Positions 22,412 to 32,052 are shown, counted from the first letter of the stretch. The stretch: DNA of 32,312 bases from Rhizophagus sp. LPA8_4_AMF (GCA_021464525.1 JADRCO010000503.1:1-32312), one strand, 5' to 3'. The notes: a model not told the origin generated them from the sequence alone. Made by a program: numbers and translations.

Positions 22412-23497
22412 ATGCCTTCTTCTGTTAGAACAAATTATCATAGTACTCAAATACTTAACGAAGATCGTAAACAAGTAAATGAACTGGTTGAGCATACATT
22501 AATTCAAGATAAATTAACGGTAGAATTTAATAATAGAAAAATTCATGCATTATGGACGGATTTCGAATCAGGAAATTCGCCGACTAAAGTTATATCCGCT
22601 TCTCATTGTACAAATGGATTTGCAGCAGCTATATTACAAGCTTATTCATCAAACCAACATTTATTTCTAACACCCGATGACGTATGGTTAATTATTGCTC
22701 AAGGAATTTCTCAACATATTAATAATAATTCGGAAAAATATAGGCAACTCATCGTAAATCATCAAGGTCAAAAAAGAGTGGAAATTTATGGAGAAGATTT
22801 ATTATATGATAATGAAGAAAATCATTGGATTAAATTATTTGATAGATTAAATCTTGCTATGAAAGAAATTATTTCTATAAAAGATTTATTATCTTGTAAT
22901 TTTTCTACAAGTACGAATTCTAGTAAAATTTCAAGTGATTTAGTATTATTAAATTCCGTTCATTCTAATTCAGCTTATGAAACCATTAAAAATTCTTCTG
23001 ATATATGTGGTATTCATAAAATAACTCTTGATGGTACATTAGATGATTGGTTAAAAATTCAAGAAAAAATTATTATATTAAAAAATTTATCTTTAGATTT
23101 AGATTTTTGGATAGATAGATTAGAACCTGTACTTAATCAATTCATTTCAACTTATAAAGGTGATATTGATTTGAATTTTTGGAATACTATAGCTACCGAG
23201 ATAAATTTTGGTCAAGATGTTGGTGATAATATAGAATTAAATGGTAATAATGTCACATTAACAGGTTGGATACCAGCTTTTTTTCCATATGCTAAAGGTA
23301 ATAAACCTTTAGATGGTAATTGTATTAAAGTACTTGATATTCCTGATGGTAAAATTTCAATTCCATTTGTTGATTCAAATGATTCTCCTAATATTAGAAT
23401 AGTTTCAGGTTTTTTTGGTACAAAGCAAGAATTACATTTAGAAAATGAGGAGATAATCGTTTCCCCTGTTATTGGTTGGGCAATTACAGATTTATAA
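22412..23497 (+). CDS. DUF4419 domain protein, single exon
   Basis: Protein of 361 aa in one uninterrupted frame; an in-frame TAA at 22403 and the A-rich leader support this ATG. It matches the DUF4419 family as it occurs in large numbers in arbuscular mycorrhizal fungi: the N-terminal part contains NGFAAAILQAYSSNQHLFLT followed by PDDVWLIIAQGISQHIN, the middle has GIHKITLDGTLDDWLKIQEK, and the end has TGWIPAFFPYAKG and SPVIGWAITDL. The length is near the family's usual size, so the gene looks complete. No signal peptide or membrane segment is seen; the product is probably cytosolic. Biochemical function of the family is unknown. AATAAA lies at 23610-23615. Confidence 0.9.
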   Translation: MPSSVRTNYHSTQILNEDRKQVNELVEHTLIQDKLTVEFNNRKIHALWTDFESGNSPTKVISASHCTNGFAAAILQAYSSNQHLFLTPDDVWLIIAQGISQHINNNSEKYRQLIVNHQGQKRVEIYGEDLLYDNEENHWIKLFDRLNLAMKEIISIKDLLSCNFSTSTNSSKISSDLVLLNSVHSNSAYETIKNSSDICGIHKITLDGTLDDWLKIQEKIIILKNLSLDLDFWIDRLEPVLNQFISTYKGDIDLNFWNTIATEINFGQDVGDNIELNGNNVTLTGWIPAFFPYAKGNKPLDGNCIKVLDIPDGKISIPFVDSNDSPNIRIVSGFFGTKQELHLENEEIIVSPVIGWAITDL

Positions 23498-25184
23498 TTA
23501 ACATATATGAATTATATATATTTATTTATAGCATATAGAATTCGTTTTTTATACTGTATTTTATTTTATTTTTTACAATTTTTTTTCAGTGATTTTTTCC
23601 CATTATAAAAATAAACAAAAATCATTTCATTTTAAAATTTGTATTATTTACAAAATTACAATCATAAATAAAGATTATCCAATTTCTTTTTAAGCATGAT
23701 CCGACTATCCGAGTGATCCGTACATCCCCATCTTCTGTACGAGAAATTATAATAGTGATACAGACAAATAAAATAAATAATATTTAAATATTTATAATAA
23801 ATTGATTACATTGTGTAAAATTATAATGGTTTGACTATTAATATATTAATTAAACTCTTAATGTTATAAATTAAAATTCATGAAAGAGAAATGTAACGAA
23901 AGTACGAAACGATCTTTGAAAAAAAAACCGCACGGTGTCACAAAAATTGTCGCGTGATCTGATGAGACAATGATGAGAAAAGCGTTGGTTGTACAAATAA
24001 AACGTCATGTAAAAATTGCATACTTGAAAAAATGTGAAAAAAGATAAATTTGTACTTATTTTACTTATTCAAAAAAATATATATACTTATTTAGAATGAT
24101 TTGATGGTTATTTTATCATGCAACTGCATAAGCATAAATAGCGATGCTTCAAAAAAAAAACGAAACAGTTTAAGGCATGATTGAATTGAGACAAGAACTA
24201 AAAATAAGGAAAAAAAGAATAAAAGATTAGAAATTCTTTTTTGTTCATGTGTATATCGGAATGCGTCAATTAATATCCGACACGCCTTAAGTCGCACGTC
24301 TTTCATTTCGAAGCACAACATTTTTTATAGCATTTATTTATATTATATAATTAATTTTTTTTTTTTCAAACTTGTCAATTAATTTTTGATGGTACTGCTT
24401 TTTTATTATGACCAAAATTTGAAAGACAAGATTGAAATTTCTTAAAAGAATTTCTTTAATTATAATTTATTATAAAAAAAGAAATATTAAATATTTTAAT
24501 TATTATTTTAAATTAAACAAAAAGAAATAATTTAGTTTTTAAAATTGACATTTTTTTATTTTTTTAAAAAATATAAATATAATGAAATGATATCATTCTA
24601 AATTATTAAAATAAAATTTTTTTCCAAGGGGAAAAAAAAAAATTATTTGTCAAAATTACAGGGTATCACAAAAAAATAATTGATTCGGTTGTACCCTTCT
24701 TGTAACCGGTTAAACGTTCCAAGCCTTTTATTTGTTTACTGTGCCGAAAATTTGTTTATGTAAACAATCATCAAATTTACTCCTTTGGTAATAGTTTTCC
24801 AGAACTGTAATAATGGATTATAATGAATTATTATAATATTTATTCCATAATCAACATAGTTTTCCTTTCATATGACCTTCTTTCATAATTTACATAATTT
24901 AGTAATTAAAATCATAAAAATTCTTTACCCCGGGTTGATCCGTTAAAGATCCGTTACAAGCCGCTATTGTCTTTATTCTAAAACGGGAATATTCTGATGT
25001 CCTGATGGCTTTAATGGATTATCATCCAGGCTGAAAGTCTGAAACATAGTAAATAGAAACAAATAATAGAAAGATTTTTTTTTGGCCAAATAATAGAATA
25101 AATTCATTAGCATTAATTATTTCTTTGTTTTAAAATTTTTATTTTTTTGGAAAATTATAATGAAATATTGGGTTTTTTTTCTTT

Positions 25185-25325
25185 TTAATGCAAATCTTTT
25201 TTGATACAAATAATGCAAAACCTTCTTTTTAATGCAAATAATGCAAACCTTTTTTTTAATGCAATACTTTTCTAGTGCAAATTTCTTTTAATGCAACAAC
25301 TTTCTTATACTTTCTTTTGATGCCA
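25185..25325 (+). repeat. Irregular tandem array of TTTTTAATGCAAA
   Basis: Five to seven copies of 'tttttaatgcaaa' or close variants, spaced 16-35 bp by T/C-rich filler, within 140 bp. The copies diverge gradually, suggesting old slippage rather than recent duplication. No gene lies within 800 bp. Confidence 0.7.
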
Positions 25326-25454
25326 AGCTTTTTTTTTTTCTTTCTTTGTTATCTCAACTAGTCAGCCTCATGGGCATTACCTTACAAATAATTTATACAG
25401 TAGGTCAGGAATAAAAATATATGAATTTTTTAAAAAATAAATTAATTAATACAT

Positions 25455-25545
25455 TATATATTATAAAATTATTATTATACATTAAACATTATTATACATT
25501 ATATATATTATTCATTCATAATACATTATACATTATACATATATT
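25455..25545 (+). repeat. ATTATACAT microsatellite-like stretch
   Basis: Repeated 'attatacat' and 'attataca' words (about eight) in direct order with short interruptions. Any open frame over it is an artefact of the repeat lacking stops in one phase. Confidence 0.7.
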
Positions 25546-26178
25546 TTCTTTATTAACATTTAAAGGAGTTGGCATTTATTTAACATTTACAGAATATATT
25601 TTAGTAATTTTTTTAAAAAAATTCGCGCCAGTAAAAAATTAACCTTACATGAATGAATTAGACCACATAGGGATCTATTGATAACTATCGGAGTAATAAT
25701 CAATATTCCGTAATATGGTGATGTATGAATATGTGAAATATGTCAACCGAAAACAAAGAAAAATTTTCCTTTTAATCTTTATATAGAATTTTATAAGGAA
25801 ATATAAACCCGTTTAAAAATATAATTGGATATTTTTATTTTTAACATTTTTAACGAATAAAAATTGATAATTTTTTTTTTTTTAGCATAAAAAACTGCAG
25901 TGTTACCAACTTGGAATTTTTAATTTAGCAAATTACAAATTACAAACTTACGCCAACTTGATAATTTGATAACATGATGACAAGTTCAAAAAATTCGGCT
26001 AAAAAAAAAAAAAAATGATTGGCTCGAAAATATCCAAATTTGAAAGAAATACTATTAAAAATTCTTTAATATTATTTAAAAAAATTTCAAAATTTCAAAA
26101 AAGAATAATATCTTAGAATATAAAAATCACATGATAAAAGATAATTATCGCCCGCCTTATCGCAAGAGTAAACCAATT

Positions 26179-27441
26179 TTAACATTCTAAAAATGTAATA
26201 TTATTTAAACAAATCGGAGCTGAATCTTTTAAAATTTCTGATAAAATACTTCTATCTTCTTCCTCATTCTCATCAATACTTAATATTTTAATATATAATA
26301 TTTTTAAATAAAGACATGAATGAAGTAATTTTTCAAATTCTATAAAATCATGATTATAAAGAACGATAGATAATATTTCAAGTTTAGGACAATTCTCATA
26401 AATTATACGAATCAATCTTTCAATATTATCACTTAATTTATATTCATCAACCCAAATTTCTTTTAAATTTCCTCTAGTCTTTTCAATTAAATTTATTATA
26501 GTGTTGATCGAAATATTTGTTATATGAAGAATTTGAAGATTTGGATAACTTGAAATTTTTAATTGTTCTTCATATCTTTGATCAAGTTCTCTTACAAATA
26601 ATTTCAATTTTCGTAAATTTACCATTTTTGGTAAAAGATTTGGTAAAAATAATATACCTTCAAAAACTGCTTTAAATTCTATTAAAGATTTCGTATGTTT
26701 TATTAATCCATGATTGATCGTCATAAATGTATCCTTTCTCGCATCCGAATCTCTTATAATTTTAAAATATTTCAAATTCTTTTGAACTTCAATTAATTTT
26801 GCCAATCCATAATTATCTTCCCTACTTGAATTAATAATAATTTTTTCTATATTTTGAGAGAATTTAGCTAATCCTTGAAAATAATGAGGTTCAATATCTC
26901 CATTACATCTTAATTCTAAAATTTCTGAAAGCCAATTTTTAGCACCAGGAAATAAATCAATTTGTTGTTGTATGAATGTTATATCAAGATATTTTAATGG
27001 TGGACATTTATAAATCAAAAGTTTATAAATTTCTTCTTGTAAAATATATCTATAATAATCATTCATTAAATTATTAATTTTATTATTATTATTATTATAA
27101 TTAATAATATCATAAAGATTATAATTAATCATGGATTTACAATATTTTAAATAATCAAAAAATATCAATTTTTTTCTTTTAAAAGGTATTATTATTTCAA
27201 TATTTTGATTTCTTAAAAATTCTTTTGATTCATCTGATAAAAATGTTATAATAATATTAAATAAAGATTTTTTTTGATAATCTTTCATTTGATAACGCCA
27301 TGGATTTCTCCATAATATTGGTATTACGGTTTCACACCAATATTTATTTACTAATAAACATGAAAAGAGTGAATTATAATCATATTCATGAAATATTTCA
27401 TAAAATATTATAGTAAGAATATCTTTATTAAGTTTTGACAT
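26179..27441 (-). CDS. F-box protein with leucine-rich repeat-like region
   Basis: Protein of 420 aa in one frame. Residues about 3-45 form an F-box (LNKDILTIIFYEIF, then CLLVNKYWCETVIPILWRNP), the segment that docks onto Skp1 in SCF ubiquitin ligases; this arrangement is characteristic of the very large F-box family of Rhizophagus. Residues about 160-400 have the spacing of degenerate leucine-rich repeats (YPNLQILHITN, NCPKLEILSIVLYN, CLYLKILYIKIL), the likely substrate-binding part. The end, at SAPICLNNITFLEC, comes somewhat early compared with the family members I can recall, which carry on for some 40-60 residues, so a slight C-terminal truncation is possible. Substrate unknown. It has no partner gene nearby. 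Confidence 0.88.
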   Translation of the reverse strand: MSKLNKDILTIIFYEIFHEYDYNSLFSCLLVNKYWCETVIPILWRNPWRYQMKDYQKKSLFNIIITFLSDESKEFLRNQNIEIIIPFKRKKLIFFDYLKYCKSMINYNLYDIINYNNNNNKINNLMNDYYRYILQEEIYKLLIYKCPPLKYLDITFIQQQIDLFPGAKNWLSEILELRCNGDIEPHYFQGLAKFSQNIEKIIINSSREDNYGLAKLIEVQKNLKYFKIIRDSDARKDTFMTINHGLIKHTKSLIEFKAVFEGILFLPNLLPKMVNLRKLKLFVRELDQRYEEQLKISSYPNLQILHITNISINTIINLIEKTRGNLKEIWVDEYKLSDNIERLIRIIYENCPKLEILSIVLYNHDFIEFEKLLHSCLYLKILYIKILSIDENEEEDRSILSEILKDSAPICLNNITFLEC

Positions 27442-28428
27442 TATATGCTTTTATAAAAGATTTGTAAAAAAAAAAAGATTTATATAAAAAATTTGTAGGA
27501 GATTTGATCGATAGGAGGAATGTCAAAAAAAAAAAGAAAAGAAAAGAAATCGAAAAAAAAAAAAATAGAAAAAAAAAAGTTTTTCTAATCATATTTAAAA
27601 TTTTTATTATTTTAACTTGATTGGTAACATAATATAAAAATGGATTATTTAAGATAATAATAACAACAACGTAATCTCTATGAAAAAAAAAAGACAATAT
27701 GTAATTTCATATGATAATTATACGTGTTTAAATGAAAAAAAGTTTATCCTTTTTTTTCCTAATTAATAAAATTTGCGTGTTAAAGAATTTATATTGTAAT
27801 TAACTCTAATTTGACTAAATTAAGATTATAATAAAGATTCGTGATTTCGCTTATATTAAAAACTAGCTTTAAATCAGTGACACGAGATCACGGTGCCTGC
27901 GAAGTTGATTACATGTGAGATAAATCATGTACTTAACTTTTATAGGATAGGGATTAAATTGTATGGCGCAAGGTAAAGTAAAGGTTCCGGAGTTACGTAG
28001 ATGCGACATTCAAAAAAAAACAAGTTATCCAAAATATAATGATTTGTGCGTATTAGTATTCTTCTAATTGTTTATGTAATGTGAATATGTGATACATATT
28101 ATTTTTTTTTCCAATCTGATTAGTGCGCTTATACACGAAGTTCTATAAAAATTACACGCAATCAATAATATGTTTTTGGTTAGTCATATTATTATAAAAA
28201 CGTGAACTCACGTGTATTTTTTATATTCGGATCCAAACTTAGCTACTTTACTCCTTGTACTTATGATAGTAGTACTGTATACTCAACGCATAATCTCGAT
28301 GCTCGATATGATTGTTCGATATGATAAAAGGAACGGATTATAATAATTATATTTTATACTAAAAGCTCTTTGAAATTAAAGAATGTGCTATAAATTGTAG
28401 TGCAACAAATATTTTTGAAATATAGTAA
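27442..28428. other. Spacer upstream of the F-box gene
   Basis: The first 250 bp are the A/T-run-rich upstream region of the - strand F-box gene. The remainder has no supported gene. A short frame from ATG 27963 (MAQGKVKVPELRR) is noted under findings. The rest shows nothing recognisable. Confidence 0.5.
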
Positions 28429-28528
28429 ATTAGTAATCTACTTGTTCATTCCAATTTTGGCCAGAATTATGACCTATGACCAAAATTAGAAATTTGGACT
28501 GTTCAATCTGTTCATTCCCGTTACTAAT
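28429..28528. mobile_element. Degenerate 100-bp MITE, ATTAGTAA ends
   Basis: The ends are ATTAGTAA (28429) and TTACTAAT (28521-28528). 'tgttcattcc' occurs near both ends in the same orientation, and CCAATTTTGG / CCAAAATTAG form an inner inverted pair. The right end, reversed, reads ATTAGTAACGGGAATGAAC, which fits an end I associate with abundant small elements in Rhizophagus genomes (recollection, not a search). The left end is more decayed. Confidence 0.55.
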
Positions 28529-28640
28529 CCAATTTAAAATAATTTAAAATACAAGTAAAAATTTTTTAATTCTCATTTATGCGAAAGAATAAGTTTCATT
28601 TGCAAATAATACAATTAAATTAATTAAAATCGTAAACTTT

Positions 28641-29228
28641 TTATGTCATTTTCAAAATCCAATTCTCAATTAAATTTGGTGAATTGAATGTTTTTAGTGT
28701 GCATGTCTCTTGGTATATGTTATAAGAAAGACGATTAGTTTATAAGTATCACCGACTCTTACACTCGGCTGGAATATGATCTGTTCCCCTTGTCAGATTT
28801 ATTGCAACAAATAATGCATGATTATCCATCAACCATTCCAGGGTATATAAGGGAGAATGAACTTTTTTTTCAAATTCCTTCTAGAGATCTAGTGAAGCTT
28901 TAACTATATTTATATAAATATCAGCATCATAAATATGAAAAATCTTTATGATCACTAATTATTAGCATATTTTCACCCTCGTCAAAAGCACAAAGTTCTT
29001 CAGTTTGTTCGTCAGTCCAATAAAAAAATAGTAATATAAGGATACGTCATTTCGGATTTACGGTATCTGTTGTAATTTTCACAGTCTGAATCACTGGTTT
29101 AACCGATCTAATGATTCATACAGAAAATCACAATGAGTATTCACTGTATCAGTAGGTTGCCATGTGCCATATGGACGAGTTAAACCATAATTGTGAAAAA
29201 AAATTTTATATGACGTTACTTCGAACAT
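28641..29228 (-). pseudogene. Decayed gene with several stops and frameshifts, unknown family
   Basis: Read on the - strand, coding-quality sequence continues for about 590 bp but jumps frames. A 45-codon piece from ATG 29228 (MFEVTSYKIFF, then TRPYGTWQPTDTVNTHCDFL) ends at TGA 29091. Next come pieces in other frames containing CENYNRYRKSEMTYPYI and YWTDEQTEELCAFDEGENML. A last frame includes SPLYTLEWLMDNHALFVAIN and NRLSYNIYQETCTLKTF with three internal stops (TAG, TGA, TAA) and ends at TAA 28641-28643. The mixed, Trp/Cys-containing composition and contiguity argue for one former gene of about 190 codons. Family not recognised. It diverges from the pseudogene at 29296, with 67 bp between the starts. 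Confidence 0.7.
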
Positions 29229-29295
29229 AATATTTCAAAACTTGAGAATTTGTTAAAAAAGAAAATTTCTTTGCTTCAAAATATTAAAAAAAGAG

Positions 29296-29954
29296 ATGTG
29301 GGACAACATTGATGATGCTGGTTGGGATGAATGTAAAAAAAATTGGGCGGAACTATATGATAACACAGGAAACATATGTTAGATCATAGAAGAACATAAA
29401 ACAGCTACAAATGATATTCTGGCTCTTTTAAAAGAGAAGTTGCAAAATATGGAAGCCTTGTCCGTCTACAAAGTTAAGATCACTGATTTTCTTGAAGAAG
29501 TTGAAGCAAGATTAGGTACCGAAGTATGGGTTAAAGTGAGAGCCGCTATCAATAGAAAACTCAGAAACAGAAAAGTAGATTTTAAACGAGATGAAGAAGA
29601 ATATATTTCAAAGTTGCGGAATTTTTTACGAGAAATTAATATGACCGTTGAAGACATCGAGTTGATGATGATTTTGAAGAAAAAGAACAACGCCAAGTTT
29701 CATAAAAGAGAACGACTAGAACTGGAAGAAGTGAGAGAAGAATTTGAAACGTTATTTCCGGAGGATCTAAAAGACTTCAAAGATTCCATGAGAAAGGTTT
29801 TTGATGCTTTAGATACTTGGGATCGAGATCAAGATGCGATAAAGTAGATATTAATAAGCATTCCCAACTTGCAGCTATTCAATTCGTCTTTCAGCATATT
29901 TCACAGCTTTTTTCTGCGTACGCTTATGATTTTCCTTTCATCTTTATATTATAG
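29296..29954 (+). pseudogene. Broken coiled-coil protein gene, unknown family
   Basis: A frame from ATG 29296 (MWDNIDDAGWDECKKNWAEL) is cut at codon 29 by TAG 29380-29382, then continues in the same frame through a highly charged helical stretch (DFLEEVEARLGTEVWVKVRA, then FKRDEEEYISKLRNFLREIN and DLKDFKDSMRKVFDALDTWD). Near 29830-29840 the frame stops at TAG 29845, while one base over it carries on as VDINKHSQLAAIQFVFQHIS to TAG 29952-29954. A shorter protein could start at ATG 29452 (132 codons). No GT-AG intron removes the first stop while keeping frame. Codon use is richer in G/C third positions (GAAG, CTC, GCC) than in the neighbouring genes. The family is not recognised; the helical, Lys/Glu-rich form suggests a coiled coil. 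Confidence 0.7.
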
Positions 29955-31045
29955 AGCTGGAATCTAAAAATCTACAAGTATAATCAATTATTAAATCAAT
30001 TTTTTTCATAATTAACAAAAAAATCAATTGTGCAATAAATAATAAATACACGATCTTTTTTTATAGAAATGAATAAACGCGAATAATAGATTTTTTTTTT
30101 TTATTAAAATTAATTCGTTTTCTATATAAACAAATTAAACTACAATGATATTTTTTTTTTTTTAAAAAAAAAAAGAAATTAAAATGGAACTTGTCTCGCT
30201 AACTTTGCTTCAACAAAGCACATGATGAATTTCTATTATAATACTATATTCTATCCTATTTATCTGTTTTTACCCGCTTGATGAACTCTGCGTTTTGAAC
30301 ACTTTCAAATAAATCTTTGGTAGGCTTTTCTAGAAGATGATAACGAATTTTAGCAATACATCCACCTTTTCATAAAAATTTTTATTTATGTATGACCAAC
30401 AATTAGAGTAAAATTACATTTGAAATGTTAGTGAAAAGAATTTTATTGCAAAAAAATACTGAGAGAGATAATTATGCCATATATCTATTTGTTGACAAAA
30501 TGCAACAAAATAAATTTTCCTGATCAAGTGATTCCTTTCTAAGTATGTAAAGAAAGAATTGATGATGATTTAGAATGATAAATTAAAAATAAAATAGTCC
30601 AGTAATTCTGGTAATCTATATCATTTATTAGATATGAAATTAAACTAATTTTAGAACTAAAGGTTATAGAATTAATAGTTGATTAAATAATGAGATCTTT
30701 CTAAAAACTAATTTCAAAAAATTACTAGTAATTCTGTCTAATACTATAAATTTAATTTGATTACAATATAACAGTCATATGACCATTCATTATAGAATAA
30801 TTTATAGAAATAGTATTCTACACAAATCAAATGTCTACTCTAACAGATTTGATTCAATTTAAATTCAATTCAAAGTCAAAAATAATTATTTTATGATTCA
30901 GTGATTAGAATTCAATGAATTATTTTTTATTTTATAGCTTACTAAATTTTAAGATAATTGCAAAATAAGTTTTTTATTTTCAGTATTAATTTTTATTACA
31001 TTACATCACAAATAGATTTGTAAAGAACACTAAAAAGTATAACTG
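29955..31045. other. Spacer with coding scraps
   Basis: AT-rich spacer with poly(A)/poly(T) runs. Two short coding-like pieces are present: 30256-30369 on - (separate entry) and 30425-30523 on +, the latter 32 codons from ATG containing VKRILLQKNTERDNYAIYLF. Nothing else is recognisable. Confidence 0.5.
30256..30369 (-). pseudogene. Short - strand coding remnant, unknown family
   Basis: Thirty-seven codons on -, bounded by a TGA upstream and ending at TAG 30258-30256, include IAKIRYHLLEKPTKDLFESV and NAEFIKRVKTDK. The composition is strongly protein-like (amphipathic, mixed charge) but there is no start codon and no acceptor site at its upstream edge. It is probably a scrap of a decayed gene, possibly linked to the broken genes at 28.6-30.0 kb; that link is inference. 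Confidence 0.4.
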
Positions 31046-31079
31046 AGCAGGTAGCAGTCTTATAAGACTGCTACCTGCT
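31046..31079. repeat. 34-bp perfect palindrome
   Basis: AGCAGGTAGCAGTCTTA is followed directly by its reverse complement, with no spacer and no mismatch. Each arm contains the motif of the 22-bp tandem unit that follows: the right arm's TGCTACCTGCTT is the first degenerate unit. The palindrome may thus have arisen by inversion of one unit at the array edge. It lies in non-coding DNA with no T-tract or gene placement suggesting a terminator. Confidence 0.9.
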
Positions 31080-31177
31080 TGCGATATAATGCTATCTACT
31101 TATGAGTATAGTGCTACCTAATTATGAGCATAGTGCTACCTACTTATGAGTATATTGCTACATACTTATGTGTTTTA
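31069..31177 (+). repeat. 22-bp tandem array, about five units
   Basis: Units start at about 31069, 31090, 31112, 31134 and 31156, of the form TGCTACCTACTTATGAGTAT plus AG, with two to five differences each. The first unit overlaps the right arm of the perfect palindrome, and the last grades into the next array. Confidence 0.85.
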
Positions 31178-31190
31178 ATGCTCTGTGGCC

Positions 31191-31352
31191 TTTTTATTGG
31201 TAAATTGCTATCCATTTGTTTTTACTGTTCTGTGGTCTTTTTATTGCCTTGTAGCTATCTGCTTGTTTTCATTGATCTGTAGCCTTTTTATTACCTTCTA
31301 GATGTCCGCTTGTTTCAATACTCTGTGGCCTTTTTGTAGTCAAGTTGCTAGA
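31191..31352 (+). repeat. Second tandem array, units of 37-47 bp
   Basis: Four copies start with TCTGTGGCCTTTTTATTG (31192, 31229, 31276, 31322), and each is followed by a variant of 'gtagctatctgcttgtttt'. That second half resembles the 22-bp unit of the preceding array (TGCTATCTACTTAT), so the second array probably arose from a composite of the first unit and a new segment. Confidence 0.75.
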
Positions 31353-31515
31353 ACTGTCATAGAACTGGCAGGGAGCCAGAGTGGTTCTATTAGTTTACCA
31401 GTTTTATGCCAGTTTGGGTGCTGAATTATTATATCTAAAGTTCTGGCTGAAATTATGGAATAGTGCTGGCCAAAATTAAACGAAACTTTACTGTGCCTTT
31501 TTTTCTAAAATGGAT

Positions 31516-31716
31516 GTTGCGAGAAAATATATATATTATTAGGAGAGTCATCTGATAGTGCTCCCAGAGAGCTCAATGACAGGTGATTCTCTACGCATAT
31601 ATTGTTAGGAGAATCATATGATAGTGATCCCAGAGGGCTTAATATCAGATGACATCCAGCGAAAATATGTCAATTTCAGGTGATCGCGCCTTGAGTTCCA
31701 AGCACTTTCTCGCAAC
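31516..31716. mobile_element. 201-bp element with 11-bp inverted ends and internal duplication
   Basis: The ends are GTTGCGAGAAA (31516-31526) and TTTCTCGCAAC (31706-31716), perfect inverted repeats. Inside, a unit of about 65 bp is duplicated in tandem: 'atatattattaggagagtca' and 'atatattgttaggagaatca', each followed by 'gatagtg.tcccagag.gct'. TCATCTGATA and TATCAGATGA are also inverted within it. No coding capacity and no clear target duplication. Probably a non-autonomous repeat family. Confidence 0.6.
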
Positions 31717-31833
31717 TTTTGAGGGATCATATCCGAGTTATTTGACTACTGGAATGTGCCAGCTGATTTTAGGCACACGATTTATATGACTCCATACCAT
31801 CGAGATGTAGCTTTTATGCCACACCTGGATACA

Positions 31834-31978
31834 TACTAGTGATAGGGTATTCTTCTGCCAATATTTTATATAATGATTACGCAGAAGAATACCCCAAATA
31901 TCCTGCCCGACTACATACTAATGTTAGGGTATTCTTCTGCCAATATTTTATATAATGATTACGCAGAAGAATACCCTA
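31834..31978 (+). repeat. 82-bp tandem duplication containing a 14-16 bp stem hairpin
   Basis: Two copies, with a period of 82 bp, each contain GGGTATTCTTCTGC, a loop of 22 bases and GCAGAAGAATACCC (31845-31894 and 31927-31976). The stem is perfect in both; in the second copy it extends to 16 bp with TA ends. The loops (CAATATTTTATATAATGATT plus AC) are identical between copies. The identity extends leftward through 'acatacta.tg.t', so a whole segment was duplicated. It may be a small palindromic mobile element. Confidence 0.88.
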
Positions 31979-32052
31979 GATGTTACCTATTAAGAATATG
32001 TTTATTCGTGATTTGCTTGTCAACTTGCTATGTATTTTTTTGCATCTATTAA

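Larger units (their letters stand above)
23498..26178. other. Long spacer between DUF4419 and F-box genes
   Basis: No gene supported across about 2.7 kb. It holds the TAATGCAAA array (25185-25325) and an ATTATACAT-rich microsatellite (25455-25545). A - strand frame at 24091-24321 has a plausible first 25 residues but then becomes a Phe/Leu run and resembles no family. Confidence 0.55.

Noticed and set aside
23936-23985. ATGATGA and CTGA words suggesting a C/D snoRNA
   Set aside because: The boxes are in the wrong order and spacing, and no terminal stem is visible.
25421-25642. 73-codon + frame
   Set aside because: Generated by the ATTATACAT repeat; Ile/Leu/Tyr only.
27428-27697. 89-codon - frame
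   Set aside because: Phe/Leu run from A-rich DNA upstream of the F-box gene.
29466-29696. 76-codon - frame
   Set aside because: Antisense to the charged coiled-coil reading, which has far better composition.
31046-31352. Repeats considered as a CRISPR array
   Set aside because: Units are contiguous and degenerate without unique spacers, in a eukaryotic-type sequence.
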